Shown here piece after piece: positions 14,113-27,200 of a stretch of 64,000 bases of DNA. The position numbers and the translations under genes are program-made. Origin of the DNA: Ecdyonurus torrentis (Eukaryota > Arthropoda > Insecta > Ephemeroptera > Heptageniidae); contig OX439131.1 of NCBI GenBank assembly GCA_949318235.1, forward strand, positions 24,424,403 to 24,488,402. Reading direction: 5' to 3'. Positions within the stretch are counted from its first letter, which is position 1, and each line of letters opens with the position of its first letter. The notes beneath the pieces are model-generated. The model was not told where the DNA came from. It was given only the letters and a program-made list of their open reading frames with translations, and ran no database searches.

Positions 14113-14288
14113 CCTGCTCACCTTTATTTCACACAAAATGCAGAAGTGTTGGAATATCGTTTCTTCTGCTCCCCACTGTACACCCACTGACATTGCCACA
14201 TACGAAAGGCCATTCATTGCTCGGGCTGTTAGTTTGTGCCTCATTGTTCCTACTATACGATTTATTACCCTGAAGCTGGCAGCTTTTG
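14113..14288 (-). other. Possible internal coding exon, unidentified
   Basis: On the minus strand an open frame of roughly 56 residues is bounded upstream by an acceptor-like TTATTATACAG and downstream by AAATAAAG followed by GTGAGC, a good donor. GC content is clearly above the flanks and residue use looks protein-like (Trp, Cys, His and Met spread along it). I do not recognise the family and see no partner exon. The plus strand is also open here (14138-14353), so orientation is uncertain. It may equally be a conserved non-coding element. Confidence 0.25.
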
Positions 14289-14353
14289 CCCTGTATAATA
14301 AGCATAGGGATTCACAGTTTTTTGTCGGTCATTTTTTTCTTCTTCCCTTTTAA

Positions 14354-15343
14354 GATTTGTTTTTTCTTCTTCTTCCTTCTTGCCTTACATCTTGAATTTT
14401 CCTCTCTTTCAAATAGCACTATAAGCAAGCACCTTTTAAAAATACGGTCCTGGCAACAGGGCGCCAACAATTTCAACCATAAAATCACACCTCATCAAAC
14501 TTTTTTTTTTCCCCAAAAATAAATATAAATTTCAGAGAGGATATAATTTATCATTGTATAATTATTGTTTTGTATGAAGTTTCACATGTAGGTGTTGGAT
14601 TAATATCTCAAACAATAAAGACATGATATATACTATACTTAATACGATGTACAGTATACAAACACATTATTTACGGCTATAAATTAATAATTCATAATCA
14701 TTACAATCTTGACTGTATTTTACGTAAAAGAAATTAATTTGAATATAATATTGCTTCCTAGTGCTGACTTTGAGTTAATTATTATCCAATACATTTTTTC
14801 CTTTATTTATTATATTTTTATTATTTTTCAAATTTGTTTTGTTATATCATTAACTTCTTTTAAGTTATACTCCAATTAATCTATTTTATAATATTTATAT
14901 TTAAATTTATGCAGAAAAAAATAGTATATTTCTTCATCATAGCTAGTGCCAGTAAATATAAACGCCAATTAATAAAAAAAGACAGCCTCTTAATTAAGTC
15001 TGTTAATTATAAGCAAGCACGATGTAATAGTAGCTGTGCTGTGGTTGCCGCACCAATATAATGTTTTCTTTTTATTTAGCGCATTAAAGTCTCCACTGCC
15101 CCTAGCAGCGTAGGCAACTCTTTCATCTCACACAACACAATTGTTTCCAACATACAGGCGCTGAGAAAGATTCTCTGGAAAAAAAAATCTGTTCATACAT
15201 TTTTTCTGAGGTGAATATATTTATTGAGATATTATCTTCAATCTCTGTATTTTTTTCTCTACCTCTTCATTATGTTGTATTTTGATGTTGGTTGCAGCCA
15301 AAGCAATATGTAAGTATGTAAGAGATAAAATGAGTGGAAGGAG

Positions 15344-15346
<3 letters not shown>
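14354..15346. other. AT-rich intergenic sequence
   Basis: No gene recognised. Pyrimidine-rich tract at about 14330-14410, otherwise A/T-rich. Confidence 0.5.

Positions 15347-15374
<28 letters not shown>
15347..15374. repeat. (GA)n microsatellite
   Basis: Short GA array. The overlapping Arg-Glu frames (15282-15711) are artefacts extending from it. Confidence 0.9.
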
Positions 15375-15378
<4 letters not shown>

Positions 15379-15539
15379 GGAGGTTGGGCGGTGGGCAGGA
15401 GGAGAATAAGATCACGAAATTTCTTCATTATCTCTGGCAAGAAAGAGGATGGGGAAGTAGGGAGGGTAATAAAAAAAGCAATAATAAAAAAAGGAGGCTG
15501 TGGTCCAGCAAAGAAGATTATGATAGAAAAACATGGCAA

Positions 15540-15966
15540 CTATGGTGGGGCGGAGCATTTTCTTGTGAGCTGGCTGCTGCTGCTGTCACGCAGCGGTTGC
15601 TCACAACTCAATCCCCTCAGTTCCGACCAAAGCTTGCTGAGCCGAACTTCACCAGCGAAGCAAGGTTGCGAGCAAGCGCGAGCTGAGAGGCACCGTCGTA
15701 AAAAAAAATAATAATAAAAAAAAAAGGAAAAGAAAAGAAAAAGTAAAGAAACTCGAGAGCGCAGTGGCTGAGCGGTTCTTGTGCAAGAACGCTCGCACTC
15801 CAAGCGCTCGTCGCTAACAATGTTGTTGTGAAGTGATTTTTAAAATTCTTCTATGAAAGTGATTTTTAATTATTAAAATAACTCATGTGTGTAATAACTT
15901 TGTACAGTAATTTAAGTTTTGTGAAGTTTTCGTCCAGTATATATCAACCAAGTAACCATATATAAA
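15540..15966 (+). promoter_or_regulatory. GC-elevated island, candidate promoter/5' exon of the GAS1-like gene
   Basis: This is the most GC-rich, CpG-containing stretch upstream of the GAS1-like gene. The first GAS1-like coding exon is preceded by a splice acceptor only 10 nt before its ATG, so an untranslated 5' exon must exist upstream. This island, with a possible donor AAAG followed by GTAACG near 15966, is the best candidate I can see. No TATA box or initiator stands out. The link is positional inference only. Confidence 0.25.
15757..15809. repeat. 53-nt multi-segment hairpin
   Basis: Three stacked complementary segments: GAGCGC (15757-15762) with GCGCTC (15804-15809), AGTG (15763-15766) with CACT (15796-15799), and GAGCG(G)TTCTTG (15770-15781) with CAAGAACGCTC (15784-15794). 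The loop is TG. The centre is GC-rich compared with the surroundings. Confidence 0.7.
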
Positions 15967-16955
15967 GGTAACGTACATGTACATAAGCAATAACCACTTT
16001 TATTTTCATCTTTTTTTTTTTTTAATTGAGACATTATTATTTGTACTGCTGCATGACGGGTTTATGTGCCTGCAGTGATTACCCTACGTGACTGCGAATA
16101 CTAATTAATAATGAAATAATGACATTAACTTCAATAAACTTCAATTAATATTAGTGTATGTTCTATAATTAAAAATATTATTGTCTGATTAAAGCTTTTT
16201 TTATCATTAATTTATTATGTGTTTCAATAATTATTTCTTTCTTATTCTATACATCTGCGTCATCAAAATTTATTTATTTTGAAACCTAAACGAATGAATA
16301 TTATATTTTGTTGCTTTTTCCGTGCAGTATCTATGTACTTTCATTAATTATAAATTAACTACATATTTTTCTATATGGTACGTATTAAATTACATGACGT
16401 TTTGCGCCGCGCATAAAAATAACATTCTTTGTTTTATTTATTATTATTTTTTTTACAAATGAAACACAATATTAGTTTTTTCGTGGAAAATTTATACTAA
16501 CAAAAAATAAAAAAATCTAAATTTTATGCTCTTATTTAATGACTATATCATATTCCTCAGTTCCAGAAGTTATGATATTTGAAGGATATTTGTTATATTT
16601 ATTAGAAAATAATAATATTATTATTTTGCATGCCTTTTTCATTATTATTATTTTAGTTTTATTTATCTTTGACATGTTCCCATAATCTATTGAAAAAGTT
16701 GCAGAACCAGAATTATAAGGTAACAAAATATGGTGGAAAAAAAATCTTATATTGTTATGATATTTAATCCCAATTTAATCGGTTCATAAGATCATTTCTC
16801 GCACCTTATGTTCTCCTTATGCCAGTTTTTCTCGAAACAAAACAGCCGCCCGCCATCTGTTAATTTTAAGATGAATTTCTGGTCATACACTAAAATATAG
16901 CTGCAGAACAATCAAAATACATAATATTGAAAAAATCATAATAATGGCACAATTT

Positions 16956-16957
<2 letters not shown>

Positions 16958-16996
<39 letters not shown>
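16958..16996. repeat. (GA)n microsatellite
   Basis: About 39 bp of GA repeats in otherwise unremarkable AT-rich sequence (15967-17579), where no gene was recognised. Confidence 0.9.
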
Positions 16997-17000
<4 letters not shown>

Positions 17001-17579
17001 ACGCGGGACAAAACTAGGTCTGCAAAATTGCATTTATTACATAACACCAAACCAGAAATTAGGGGAAAAAGGAACATGGTTGCATTTTAGAAAATAATAT
17101 TTTTCGCACGGTGCTCAATCCCCTAGCTTGCTGTCACCAAAATAACAGATATAAGAACCCTCTTTTCATTTCTTTCATCACCCCCAAGTCTTGCTGTGTA
17201 CTTGTATGTGCCACAAAACACAGGCCTATATAGCTTTGCTTTCGATAGAAAGCATTTTAATATACCCCAATAAAATAGTAAAGCAAACCCTCCGTTATAA
17301 AATGCTGTAATAAGAAATATATTTATTTTATATAACCACATTGTCCTGCTTTATATATCTGGAAAAGAAAAGAATTTAATACTATATTGCAGAAATAAAT
17401 GGGTCAGTTTCTACCAGGCACCTTCTACAATTAAGATGGTCCTGGTTTCTACCCTTTTTTTACAATAAGCATTAAATTCTGGATAAAGTTTATGACAAGG
17501 GCATACTTTTCAAGGAAAGAAAAGAAACATAAAAGCTTTACAACACAGTATATGATTTTATCGGTATAAAAATGTCGTT

Positions 17580-18790
17580 CCCACACAGCACTGAATGACC
17601 TATAGATATCTTACGTATATCCCAAAATATATCCCATTTATCTCCGCTGAAGGTCCACAGAAAATCCAAATGTCCCGCCCGCTGGAATATACCATGTAGA
17701 TCTATGGGATATATTAAAAAAAGTACATTTAATGTTAAATTAAATGCGATATGATAGAAAAATTTGGGGGTTTCGGGGGGTGGGGGGTATATAGGCAATG
17801 TATTTTTTAACTTTGTTTTCAGTATTTTCCCAATTTTACATGGGCAAATAATAACCCCCAACTCCCCCCCCCCCCCCCGGTCCGGGGAAGTGCTATTGGT
17901 GTGCGGTGTGCGTGCCCAAGTCCGAAAATATTAATGACTTGTCAAAGTTGTGTGATTTCATTTAACATGGGCAACCCCTCAACCCTCCCCCCCCCCCCCA
18001 GGTCGGGGGAAGGGCTATTGGTTTTTGCCCAAGTCAGAAAATATTCATGACTTGAAGTTGTGTGTCTTCCACTGAGACACGAAATTGAAGGATATAATAT
18101 GGATATTCGGAGGATATTATTACCACAACTTTTCAGTCTGACTTAAAAAGTTAGAGATGGATTTTCAAAATTAAATTAAGTTAATTAATTATTAAAATTG
18201 TAGTTGTTTTATGATTTGAATTGTTTGCTTATAATTAAATGCACAAAACCCATACTTTATACTATTTTAAAATTAATTATTGAGCACAATATAAAAAAAT
18301 TAGCATCATTTAAAATTCACAAATAAACGCTGCCCCCTGGTGGATATACCTATGGATATTTGGATATTTTTGGGATATCTAATGGATATAAAGAATTTTA
18401 AATATTAAAAGTGACTAAAAAAATCAATTAGCATGAAATATAACTTTTAGGTAAATAAATTCATAACATATATCATAAAATCTCTCAATTAACAAATTTT
18501 GTGAGTGAAATCTATATATCCACTCTTGCATATTCTATGGATATACCAGTGGATATAAAAAAATTACCCCAAAATATATTTATTGATTAAAATTATAAAT
18601 AAAACTTAATATAATTGTCAGCTCATGAGAAAAACGGGTTGAAAATAATTAGATAATTAATTTTGGTTTTTTTTTTTATATCCAAGCTTAATATCCCATA
18701 GACATTCAAGGTTCATTTAAAATGGACGGGATATATTTTGGATATTGGGATATCCAATGAATATCTATTGGATAAACCGTGCTGTGTGGG
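17580..18790. mobile_element. Non-autonomous DNA transposon, 1211 bp, CCCACACAGCAC ends
   Basis: The left end CCCACACAGCAC is matched by GTGCTGTGTGGG at the right end. Similarity continues inward through shared ATATCCCAAAATATATCCC-type sequence. The interior is filled with GGATAT/ATATCC words, likely subterminal binding repeats, and has a tandem duplication (17838 to about 18066). TT lies on both flanks, too short to prove a target duplication. There is no transposase frame. The 107-aa reverse frame at 17538-17861 crosses the end and is not a gene. Superfamily unassigned. Confidence 0.75.
17838..18066. repeat. 127-bp tandem duplication with C-runs
   Basis: Unit 1 (17838-17964) and unit 2 (17965 to about 18066) both run ACATGGGCAA, a long C tract, GGTC, then GGCTATTGG or TGCTATTGG, then GCCCAAGTC, GAAAATATT and AAGTTGTGTG. 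They have diverged by substitutions and a roughly 20-bp length change. Confidence 0.8.
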
Positions 18791-18925
18791 TTGAGAATGG
18801 CTTTAAAAAGGTATAAATTTTATTTCCAAGTGGTATAATTTTTTCTTGTTTGTGGAGCGGTAAATTTTAGCGAAATTTTGCAATAAGATCGTTTATAGTA
18901 AGAAATATTAATTTCAAAGAGAAAT

Positions 18926-18927
<2 letters not shown>

Positions 18928-18955
<28 letters not shown>
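18928..18955. repeat. Poly-T tract (28 nt)
   Basis: Uninterrupted T run 240 bp before the GAS1-like coding exon. Confidence 0.9.
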
Positions 18956-18956
<1 letters not shown>

Positions 18957-19203
18957 GTGATTTGAAATTTGATAACCAGCAAATAATAAAATACATAACA
19001 GTAAATAACATAGCATGTTATTTACAGGTTTGAATATTTTATTCTCAGAAAAAATGCAAATTTATTTCTTTATTGTCACTATGTTTTCCGACTTCTCCGA
19101 ATACTTAAAAGCGATATTATATCCCTCAATAAATAGAATTTGAAATAAACTTTGTTTAATATATACCTTGAAATTAATGTTTTTTTCTTATAGGGTTGTA
19201 AAA

Positions 19204-19563
19204 ATGGGGGCATGGCGTCCAGTGGCGCTACTACTGCTATTAGCGGTGGTGACGCCACGTGCCGGCGGTCTTCAGGATGAGACTGAAGAAGATACCAGTT
19301 CCACGTCTCTAATACCAACAAATTCAGAGCGAGGCAGTACAGTAACTTGCGAGGCTGCGAGACTGAAATGTGCCTATCGTTCTGGCTGCGGGATGGCTCT
19401 GCAAAACTACCTCGTGGGGTGCTCTTTGGTACTTCAGGATGAAGATCGACCCTCACCCGATGACCCGCTGGCCGGGCGGGCGAGAGCGAGACGATGTCCT
19501 GAACCCTGTCAACACGCACTCATCGCACTTACCTCTACAGATGAAGGAAAACATCTAATGAAT
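19204..19563 (+). CDS. GAS1: GAS1-like receptor, coding exon 1 (residues 1-120)
   Basis: First coding part of a growth-arrest-specific 1-like cell-surface protein. The ATG at 19204 follows a splice acceptor (TTTTTTCTTATAG, ending 19193) by 10 nt, so at least one upstream non-coding exon exists. Residues 1-22 form a signal peptide with a strong leucine core. From C49 on, cysteines at 49, 56, 62, 73, 98 and 102 start the first GDNF/GAS1 domain, which is completed in exon 2. The exon ends at AAT followed by GTGAGT, phase 0. In vertebrates GAS1 is a GPI-anchored Hedgehog co-receptor related to the GFR-alpha ectodomain; a role here is inferred from family. GFR-alpha-like is the alternative name, but two domains and a GPI tail fit GAS1 better. 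Confidence 0.85.
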
Positions 19564-20978
19564 GTGAGTATTTTTATCATTATTATTTTTATCATCGCTA
19601 TATTATCGCTACATTTTTACATTCGATATTTAACATATTTTATTACATTTTAATATCACGTTTAAGTTTAAAATTCGTTAGGAAATTTCGTAATGAAAGT
19701 ATACCCATGCGAGATTTTAACAATGCTCGATATTTCTTAAATAATCGTATATGTTTAACCAAAAACTACCCTTTGAAATGGGCGATATCTGTGGCCTGTG
19801 GGCGATAATGCAAACTAAAATTCTCCTGGCTTTATGCGTCTATAGAAAACCAAATTGAGTTAATATTATAGTTTTGATTAGCGACCAAATAACTAACACG
19901 TTTGTAATATAATTTCGAATGAAGTTATAGGAATTGTTGTTTTCCATGCACTTGATTCTTTTCTTGTTCATATTATAAGTGTTGTTCGTTAAACTCTGTT
20001 TTCTTCCACCAAAAAATGCGCCATTATATATTAATAGTATAAATTCGATACCAAACCGTCATTTAGCAGAAAACAGGGTTTACGAACAGCATTATTGACT
20101 TGCATCAATGAAGGGTATTGATGGGATTATCCTCAGAATTAAAATTTTTGTACATATTAGTCTGTAGATAACTGTTTTAATTATTTCGAAAAAAACTTAT
20201 TATCACATCGTGACTGCAATCGTCAAAAGCGTAATTCCAAAACATCATTTTATTATTTCTTGGAAAATTTTCAAACAACAAGTATATAATATTATATTTG
20301 TCAAATAGTTAGTAAGTACTTATTTTCATCACAGAATAAAAAAAAATTAGCTTTCATGGAAAAGAAAAATTATAGAAAGAAGCTATTCAGCTAAAAAGAA
20401 GAGAAAAAATCGTTGAAATAAAAAAGAAGTAAACTTTCATGGAATATGAAAGAAAAAAACACTTTTTTTAAAATTTTTTATATTATATACAGAGTATACT
20501 TACATGTCCAGTGTTATGGGAGGAAAAATTACTTTTTGCTCAGGAAATTTTAACAGTTTCATGATACGTACAAACAAAACATCTCACATTAAAAATTAGA
20601 TCGAGTCTTATAGTGATGAGTTCTTAAAAAAAATAATGATTGTGACCTTTAGTATATATTTATATTTCTGCTGTATAATGTAACTTTAATTACAGAGATG
20701 GTAGTATATGTTATTCCCTCTATCCATATAGATCATAAAATAACCTTCAATCTTATAAAAGACATCTTATATGTACACTCAAAATTACTCTATAACATTA
20801 TTATCACAATTATAATTCCATTTTTCAAATTACAACAAAGAAAGACACTCGTAATTTAGCACTGCCAAATTGTTGGTATAACTACTTCGTTTTTCAAACT
20901 TGCAACATTGCGTGAGCAGGGCAGATCTCTATATAGCATCGTCTATTATTAAATAATATACCTTTTCCGGCTTATACC

Positions 20979-21001
20979 ATTTTTTTTTTTTTTTTTTTTT
21001 A
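20979..21001. repeat. Poly-T tract
   Basis: About 22 T within the GAS1-like intron. Confidence 0.85.
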
Positions 21002-21952
21002 AGAGACTATGGTCCATACATTTAATCACTATAATGTAATTTTTAGCCTTAGGTTTAGAATGCTTTTAAGTGTCGCGTGCATTTGAGTAAACAATGTATC
21101 AGCCACAGCCAGTGAAGCAAGAGCAATCTCGATACATGTATAATAACTTCAAACAAAGAACAAGCATTTATGGCACGATCACTTTACAACCGTAATTACT
21201 TTATACTAGAGGCAACATTCTATATATTATATACATAAAACAGAAGAAGGAAAGATGGTTTGCGGGTGGACCATAATTTTATACATTTGTTCCTCTTTTA
21301 AAACGCTTCCGATTTTTTTTTTTATTTATTTATTATTATTATTTCTTTTTGAAATAAATTGAAATCTTGTAGTATAAATATATTAATTTTTGCACTATAT
21401 GTATATAATATTTCTGTTTAAGCTTAAATTAGTGTATCATCATATAAAATCATGAGAACAAATGTATAATGATGAGATGATGATATTATTATGTTGTATA
21501 ATATTATATATAGTCAATGGAAACAGTGATGTCTATCATATTGGGTTAATTTATCTATACGGCGCCAACTCATGTTAATTAAGATGCGCAACATGGCTCT
21601 CTTTTGATTGTTCAAAGTCAATGATGCATGTATTGTGTTAGTAATAAGTTTTGGCTGGCTAGACACTCGTTTAAATCAAGCTATCAATTTTATTTTATTC
21701 AGTATAGAGTTCTTAAATCACACACACACACACATACACTATATAAAATATTGCCGGATGTTTTACGCTGCAATCATAAAGACACGTCTTAAGTACAAAC
21801 TTATATATTTGGTCTCTCTCAATTAACCCCACTTCGTGATGTATTCACCAGCTGTCACTCATCATTCCGGTGCAATATATTTACTTACGAGTACTTGATA
21901 TGTTTTCTAAGTAGTGATTGATAATCAGAACTAATCAAATAATGAGAATAAA

Positions 21953-21997
21953 ACTATATATATATATATATATATTATATAATATATACACATAAAT

Positions 21998-22067
<70 letters not shown>
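21953..22067. repeat. (TA)n microsatellite
   Basis: About 115 bp of TA repeats with small interruptions, in the GAS1-like intron. Confidence 0.9.
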
Positions 22068-22944
22068 GAAAGTCAAAAATTATGCAGGAGAAAAAGTATA
22101 CACAGACGATTGGTCAAAATATTTTGCAATATAGTATATTGATCCGGGAAAATTGTGGAATATATAGGGAATCGCTCTCTCCAAAAGGGAGGAACCCCCT
22201 TAAAATATATTTTTAATAACATAAAGCTGCAAAGTTTTTTTCTTCTTCTTTTTCATCAATTAGAAACTATATTATTTAAAATTTTTGACAAAAATAATAT
22301 CATTTAAAAGTTATGTTAAAAGTTTTAATACATATGTATACAAATAAATGTTTTTGTTTTCCTAAATATACAAATCCATTTTAATTATAGTTTATGTCTA
22401 AATGAAGCAAAGGCACAAACTTTCTGTATGTATGGTGTATTATTATGCAAAATTTTAAAATTTATTCAATTTTAAACAATACATAATATTATGTATATGA
22501 CTGTTATATTTTGCTATTATGTATTGTCATTGTAGACAAATAATAATATAATAAAAATTATATTATAGTGTATCTCAATTCTATTGTCACTCGTAAAAGT
22601 AATATCAATATGCGAATACCTTACTTTTATTATATAAGACATTTTTGGTTATGATTAAAATACAAAAGCTATGAAGAAAAATATAAGATTATAAAGATGA
22701 GGACCAAGATTGTAAGAAATGAAATACCGCGCCCTTATAGACGGAACACGTAACGACGTCGCCCATATTATCCTCAATACGTATGCGACTGCAGCCGCAC
22801 CCGCGCTATTCATTGGAGTTCGAACAAAATATCTTAATAATATATAGTTTTTATTGTAATTCATATATACGTAATTCTTTATTCTTCTAGGTGAAACTAC
22901 ATTTAACAAAAAAATACAAAACATAATCTATATTGCGTGTTGAA

Positions 22945-23140
<196 letters not shown>

Positions 23141-24172
23141 CTTGAATTTATTTGATTTTCATATAAATTTTACTGATAAAACTCATATTATAAAGTTTAC
23201 TCTAAATTAAAAGTTTGAAATAAGTTTAAAATTGTGTCAATAATTAAATAAATAAATAATATTCATCTTTATTCATTAACATTAAAAGGTAAACAAATAA
23301 AATTAAACAAAATATGGTTAGAATTACAAATCAATAGCATTGACGATAACATCGGCAAAACATAAAAATAAGCGATATAATTATGTAAAAGAAAAAAGTT
23401 TGGAAAGTAAAAAATAAATAAATAAAAAAAATTTAAAAAAATGAGAAATTGACGGAAAAAAATTGTTAATCATGCCACAATCGGTACAGTAAAATGTAAA
23501 ATGTTACCAATTTGTTATATAAACGTACAATTTTTTTGCCATATAGTTATATAATATAGGCCTATTATATATTATGCATTTTAGAATAATTTAAAAAATT
23601 TAAATGTACATTTTTAAAAGACCATAATTATGTAAAATAGAAATAAAATAATAATCTGTATTGTGAGAGTAATATGCATTATTAAATAAAGTTTACATTT
23701 TTTATTCAGAATTTTAACCTCTATAAATATATTAATATAAGTTATTAAGTGATTCAATGAAACTGATAACATATTTTGCAGAAACGGAACGATTGTTTTC
23801 ATACATAGTATCAAGCGGTATATGGAGTATTTTACATTATTATAAAACAAAAGTAAAGAATTACGTTGCACTGTTGCTAGAAAATAAAAGCAACACACAA
23901 AAATATATTTCATTTATATACCAGAAGTCTACTTGATTGACAAATGAATTTTCAGTTTACACTGACGCACAGTTTACACGCCGTATAAATAATTTATACG
24001 TATTGTTAAACAATAAAAGAGGAAGATCGTCCAAAAAATAAATAAGATTATTAATTGAAGGAAGAATAAAAATAGAAGAAGAAGGTATAGGAAAAGAAAA
24101 AGGGGGGCGGGGAGACGGGAAAATTATGTCATTAAATAAAGAAACAATTATGACGTTCCTTTGTTTTTAGTA

Positions 24173-24174
<2 letters not shown>

Positions 24175-24216
<42 letters not shown>
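24175..24216. repeat. Poly-T tract (42 nt)
   Basis: Longest T run in the window, in the GAS1-like intron. Confidence 0.9.
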
Positions 24217-24222
<6 letters not shown>

Positions 24223-27200
24223 TAATGTCCATCGGCAATTTTTTTTTTCAGTAATGTACATGTTGTGCATGTGTATAATATAGCACAGTACAAGTTAATA
24301 ACGTGCGAGTACTGCAGGAAAGTATCTTATCGCAATGACATCACCTAGAGAGTTAATTAACTTTTATACAATTTATATATAATATATAATTACGCTTAAT
24401 TTCTGTACTGCAATTTGTTATCTTTATACTTACGTTATATAATTTGATCATGGTATTAATTACAACAATAAAAATTAACCTCAAACAATAAAAAATATTC
24501 AATTATTAATTTTTATATACCTTTTTTTAATTTCTTCATTAATTATGATTTAAAAAAATTATCTAATGTTTTTATTATCACTTTTATTTGTACATCTTTG
24601 TAAATTTCTTGGAAAAAGAAAATAAATATACTCAATAATTAATTATATTCATTTCTCGTATTGATAATATGTTAAATAAATTGTATTGTAAATAAATCTA
24701 TTGTTCATAATTCTATGCAGTCTTTGTATTTGATGTAAAGTAAAATAAGATTTCGACCACCCCTGAGAAAAGTTAGTAAAGTGTAAAGCTATATAATAAA
24801 GTAAAAATTAAAACAATATAAGAGGGGGCGTCCAATTTGTTTAAGAGAGGTACCATATTGCATTCGAAGTGCATATGGCTGCATCTCTGGCATCATGGCA
24901 TGAATATAAACTATGGTGTAAGGGAAAATAAGAATACAGCATCTCGAGAATATTCAACAGGCATGGCTATAAGGCATTAGTGTTTCTTGCTTCTTTTCTA
25001 TATCATCGTTCAAACTATTTTAGACGCCAAGTTCGACAGAAGGGGGAGACAAGGACAGACGTAAAAAACACTTATTTCTGTGTCTGTATAGTGCTGACTA
25101 GTAAGCACTCAAACATCAACACACATAAAAAAAATGTCTTCTTCGTTTTTATTTGAAGACAAGAAGATAGACGATATAATATAGAAAGCTGTACAGAATA
25201 ATAATATAATAACCAAAGAACCTTTTTGAAGTGCGAAAGTGAGAGAGAAAAAGCAAAAGACTTCGTATATGTTGCGTGTTTTTGTTCCATGAATTTGTTG
25301 ATGTTACTTTCGTATATAAAAAATATCAATATATTTTATTTTGTACGCTGAACACAGAGAAGAGAGAAAGAAAAGAGAACATTTAGACAACACTTGTTTT
25401 AAGAAATAATAAACAAATTTAGTATTTGTTTACTTATGACTCTAAAATTCACAATTTTTTTAACGTAAATATTAAATAAGTCTTTATTCTAAAATAATAA
25501 TAATAAAAGAATTCAATAAAAGAAAAAAGAATGAAAAATTCGATTAAAATTATTTTTATTAAATAATTTATTCGTATAAAACACTTTATTTTGTGTTCAT
25601 GACTCAATAAAGGCTTGTTAGACAGGCCAGTTTGTTTTGTAGTTTAACGTTTACGAGAGGTTATTAAAATGACACAAGCCAAAAAGTAAAACTTGGCGAA
25701 CAACTCTTCTCATCGTATTAAAATTATAAAAAAGTTGGTGAGCGCATGGCGAATCATTCTTCTTAATTGGCGTACCGCGAGTATATGTGTGAGAGAGGCG
25801 GCGGCTTGTTTGCCTGCTATACTTGCTTGGAATGCAATGTGAAAAACATTTAATATCCTAACTGTGGACCAATTAGCAAGACTATATCAAAAGATGCTAA
25901 AGATTGCGGGCTGGCTGGGGCTAGCTGCTACTGGAGCTCGATCAAACGCTTCACACTTTTCTCGGCAATCACCTCAGTCACTTGCCGTAATTTTGTTCAC
26001 TCTTGGCCACAACTGAGTTTAGTCGTATCGCACCTTTACTTATGGGCTCATATCCAAAATATTTTTCAACTCACATATCTGCTAAGGAATATATATAAGG
26101 AATATATAAATAAAAACTTTTCATTTCATATTTTGTTAACATATTTGTTAAAATATGTTAACGCAATTGATTTTTTTTTATGATGAAACAATTGTCATAT
26201 TGTACAGAAAACATTATAAAGTTGTTATTTTTAAATATATTATTATTATTTTATTTATTTACATTTAGCCTCCAATAATTTTCTGTTGCTTGATAATTTA
26301 ATTTATATTGATTAATAATTTTTTTCAGAACGCCACCAAAGCAAAAAATGGAGAATATGAAAATAATAAATTATAACTGCTGCGTGATCAGAAATCATTG
26401 GCAATATTTTTTTTATTTTTCCACAAAACAAACAATTCTTATTTGTTTTGGCAAAACAAAAGATTTCTTTCTTTTTTATACTGCACCTGTGCCAAGTATA
26501 TATAATATACAGACAGCCAAAGATTAAAAAAAGTATCAACTCAACATACTGATTGACACTTTAACTGTAGAGTTGTGAAATGAATATTTAAAATTTGTTT
26601 GTGCTGACAGAGCAGAAAATTTTAATAACATAAGACATGAGATCCGTCTTTGGCTCCTTTACATACATCACGTTTTGTGCTGGTGTGGCGGCCCACGCAG
26701 TTCAAGATTTTTATTTCCATACTTTATGCAGTATATTTTATATTAGCGTTTTGATAGCAACAAGTGGGTAACAAATAGGCTAGCTAGCAGCTAAATGTTA
26801 GTACACTGCCAGTGCATTATTATTATTATTTGAGAGGGGACGTGTTCTATATATTATGTAATTTGATCTTTATAAACACAATAGTTAGGTTATGGGGTGG
26901 GGTTCGGTCAACCAATATTATGCAGGTGAAATAAAAGAGAACTTTCAAGCGTGCGTATACATAAGGGTGATCAAGTGAGAGTAATAAGCTACGACCGTTT
27001 ACTACTATCTTACCCATAAAAGGGGGAAAATATTATAAAAATTATATATATATATATGTATATATATATAAAAAATCAAGTTTTTATTTTATTATTTTTT
27101 GTATACGTAGATTTTAATTTTAAGCTTGCATTATCAATGAGATCATCTCGAACAAGACTTTATTTTACCTGACAGTATATTGTTAAAAAGATTAAAATCA

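Noticed and set aside
15762..15835. tRNA or tRNA-derived SINE, because of TGGCTGAGCGGTT resembling an A box
   Set aside because: No B box (GGTTCGAATCC-like) follows and no cloverleaf can be drawn; the 53-nt hairpin explains the structure better.
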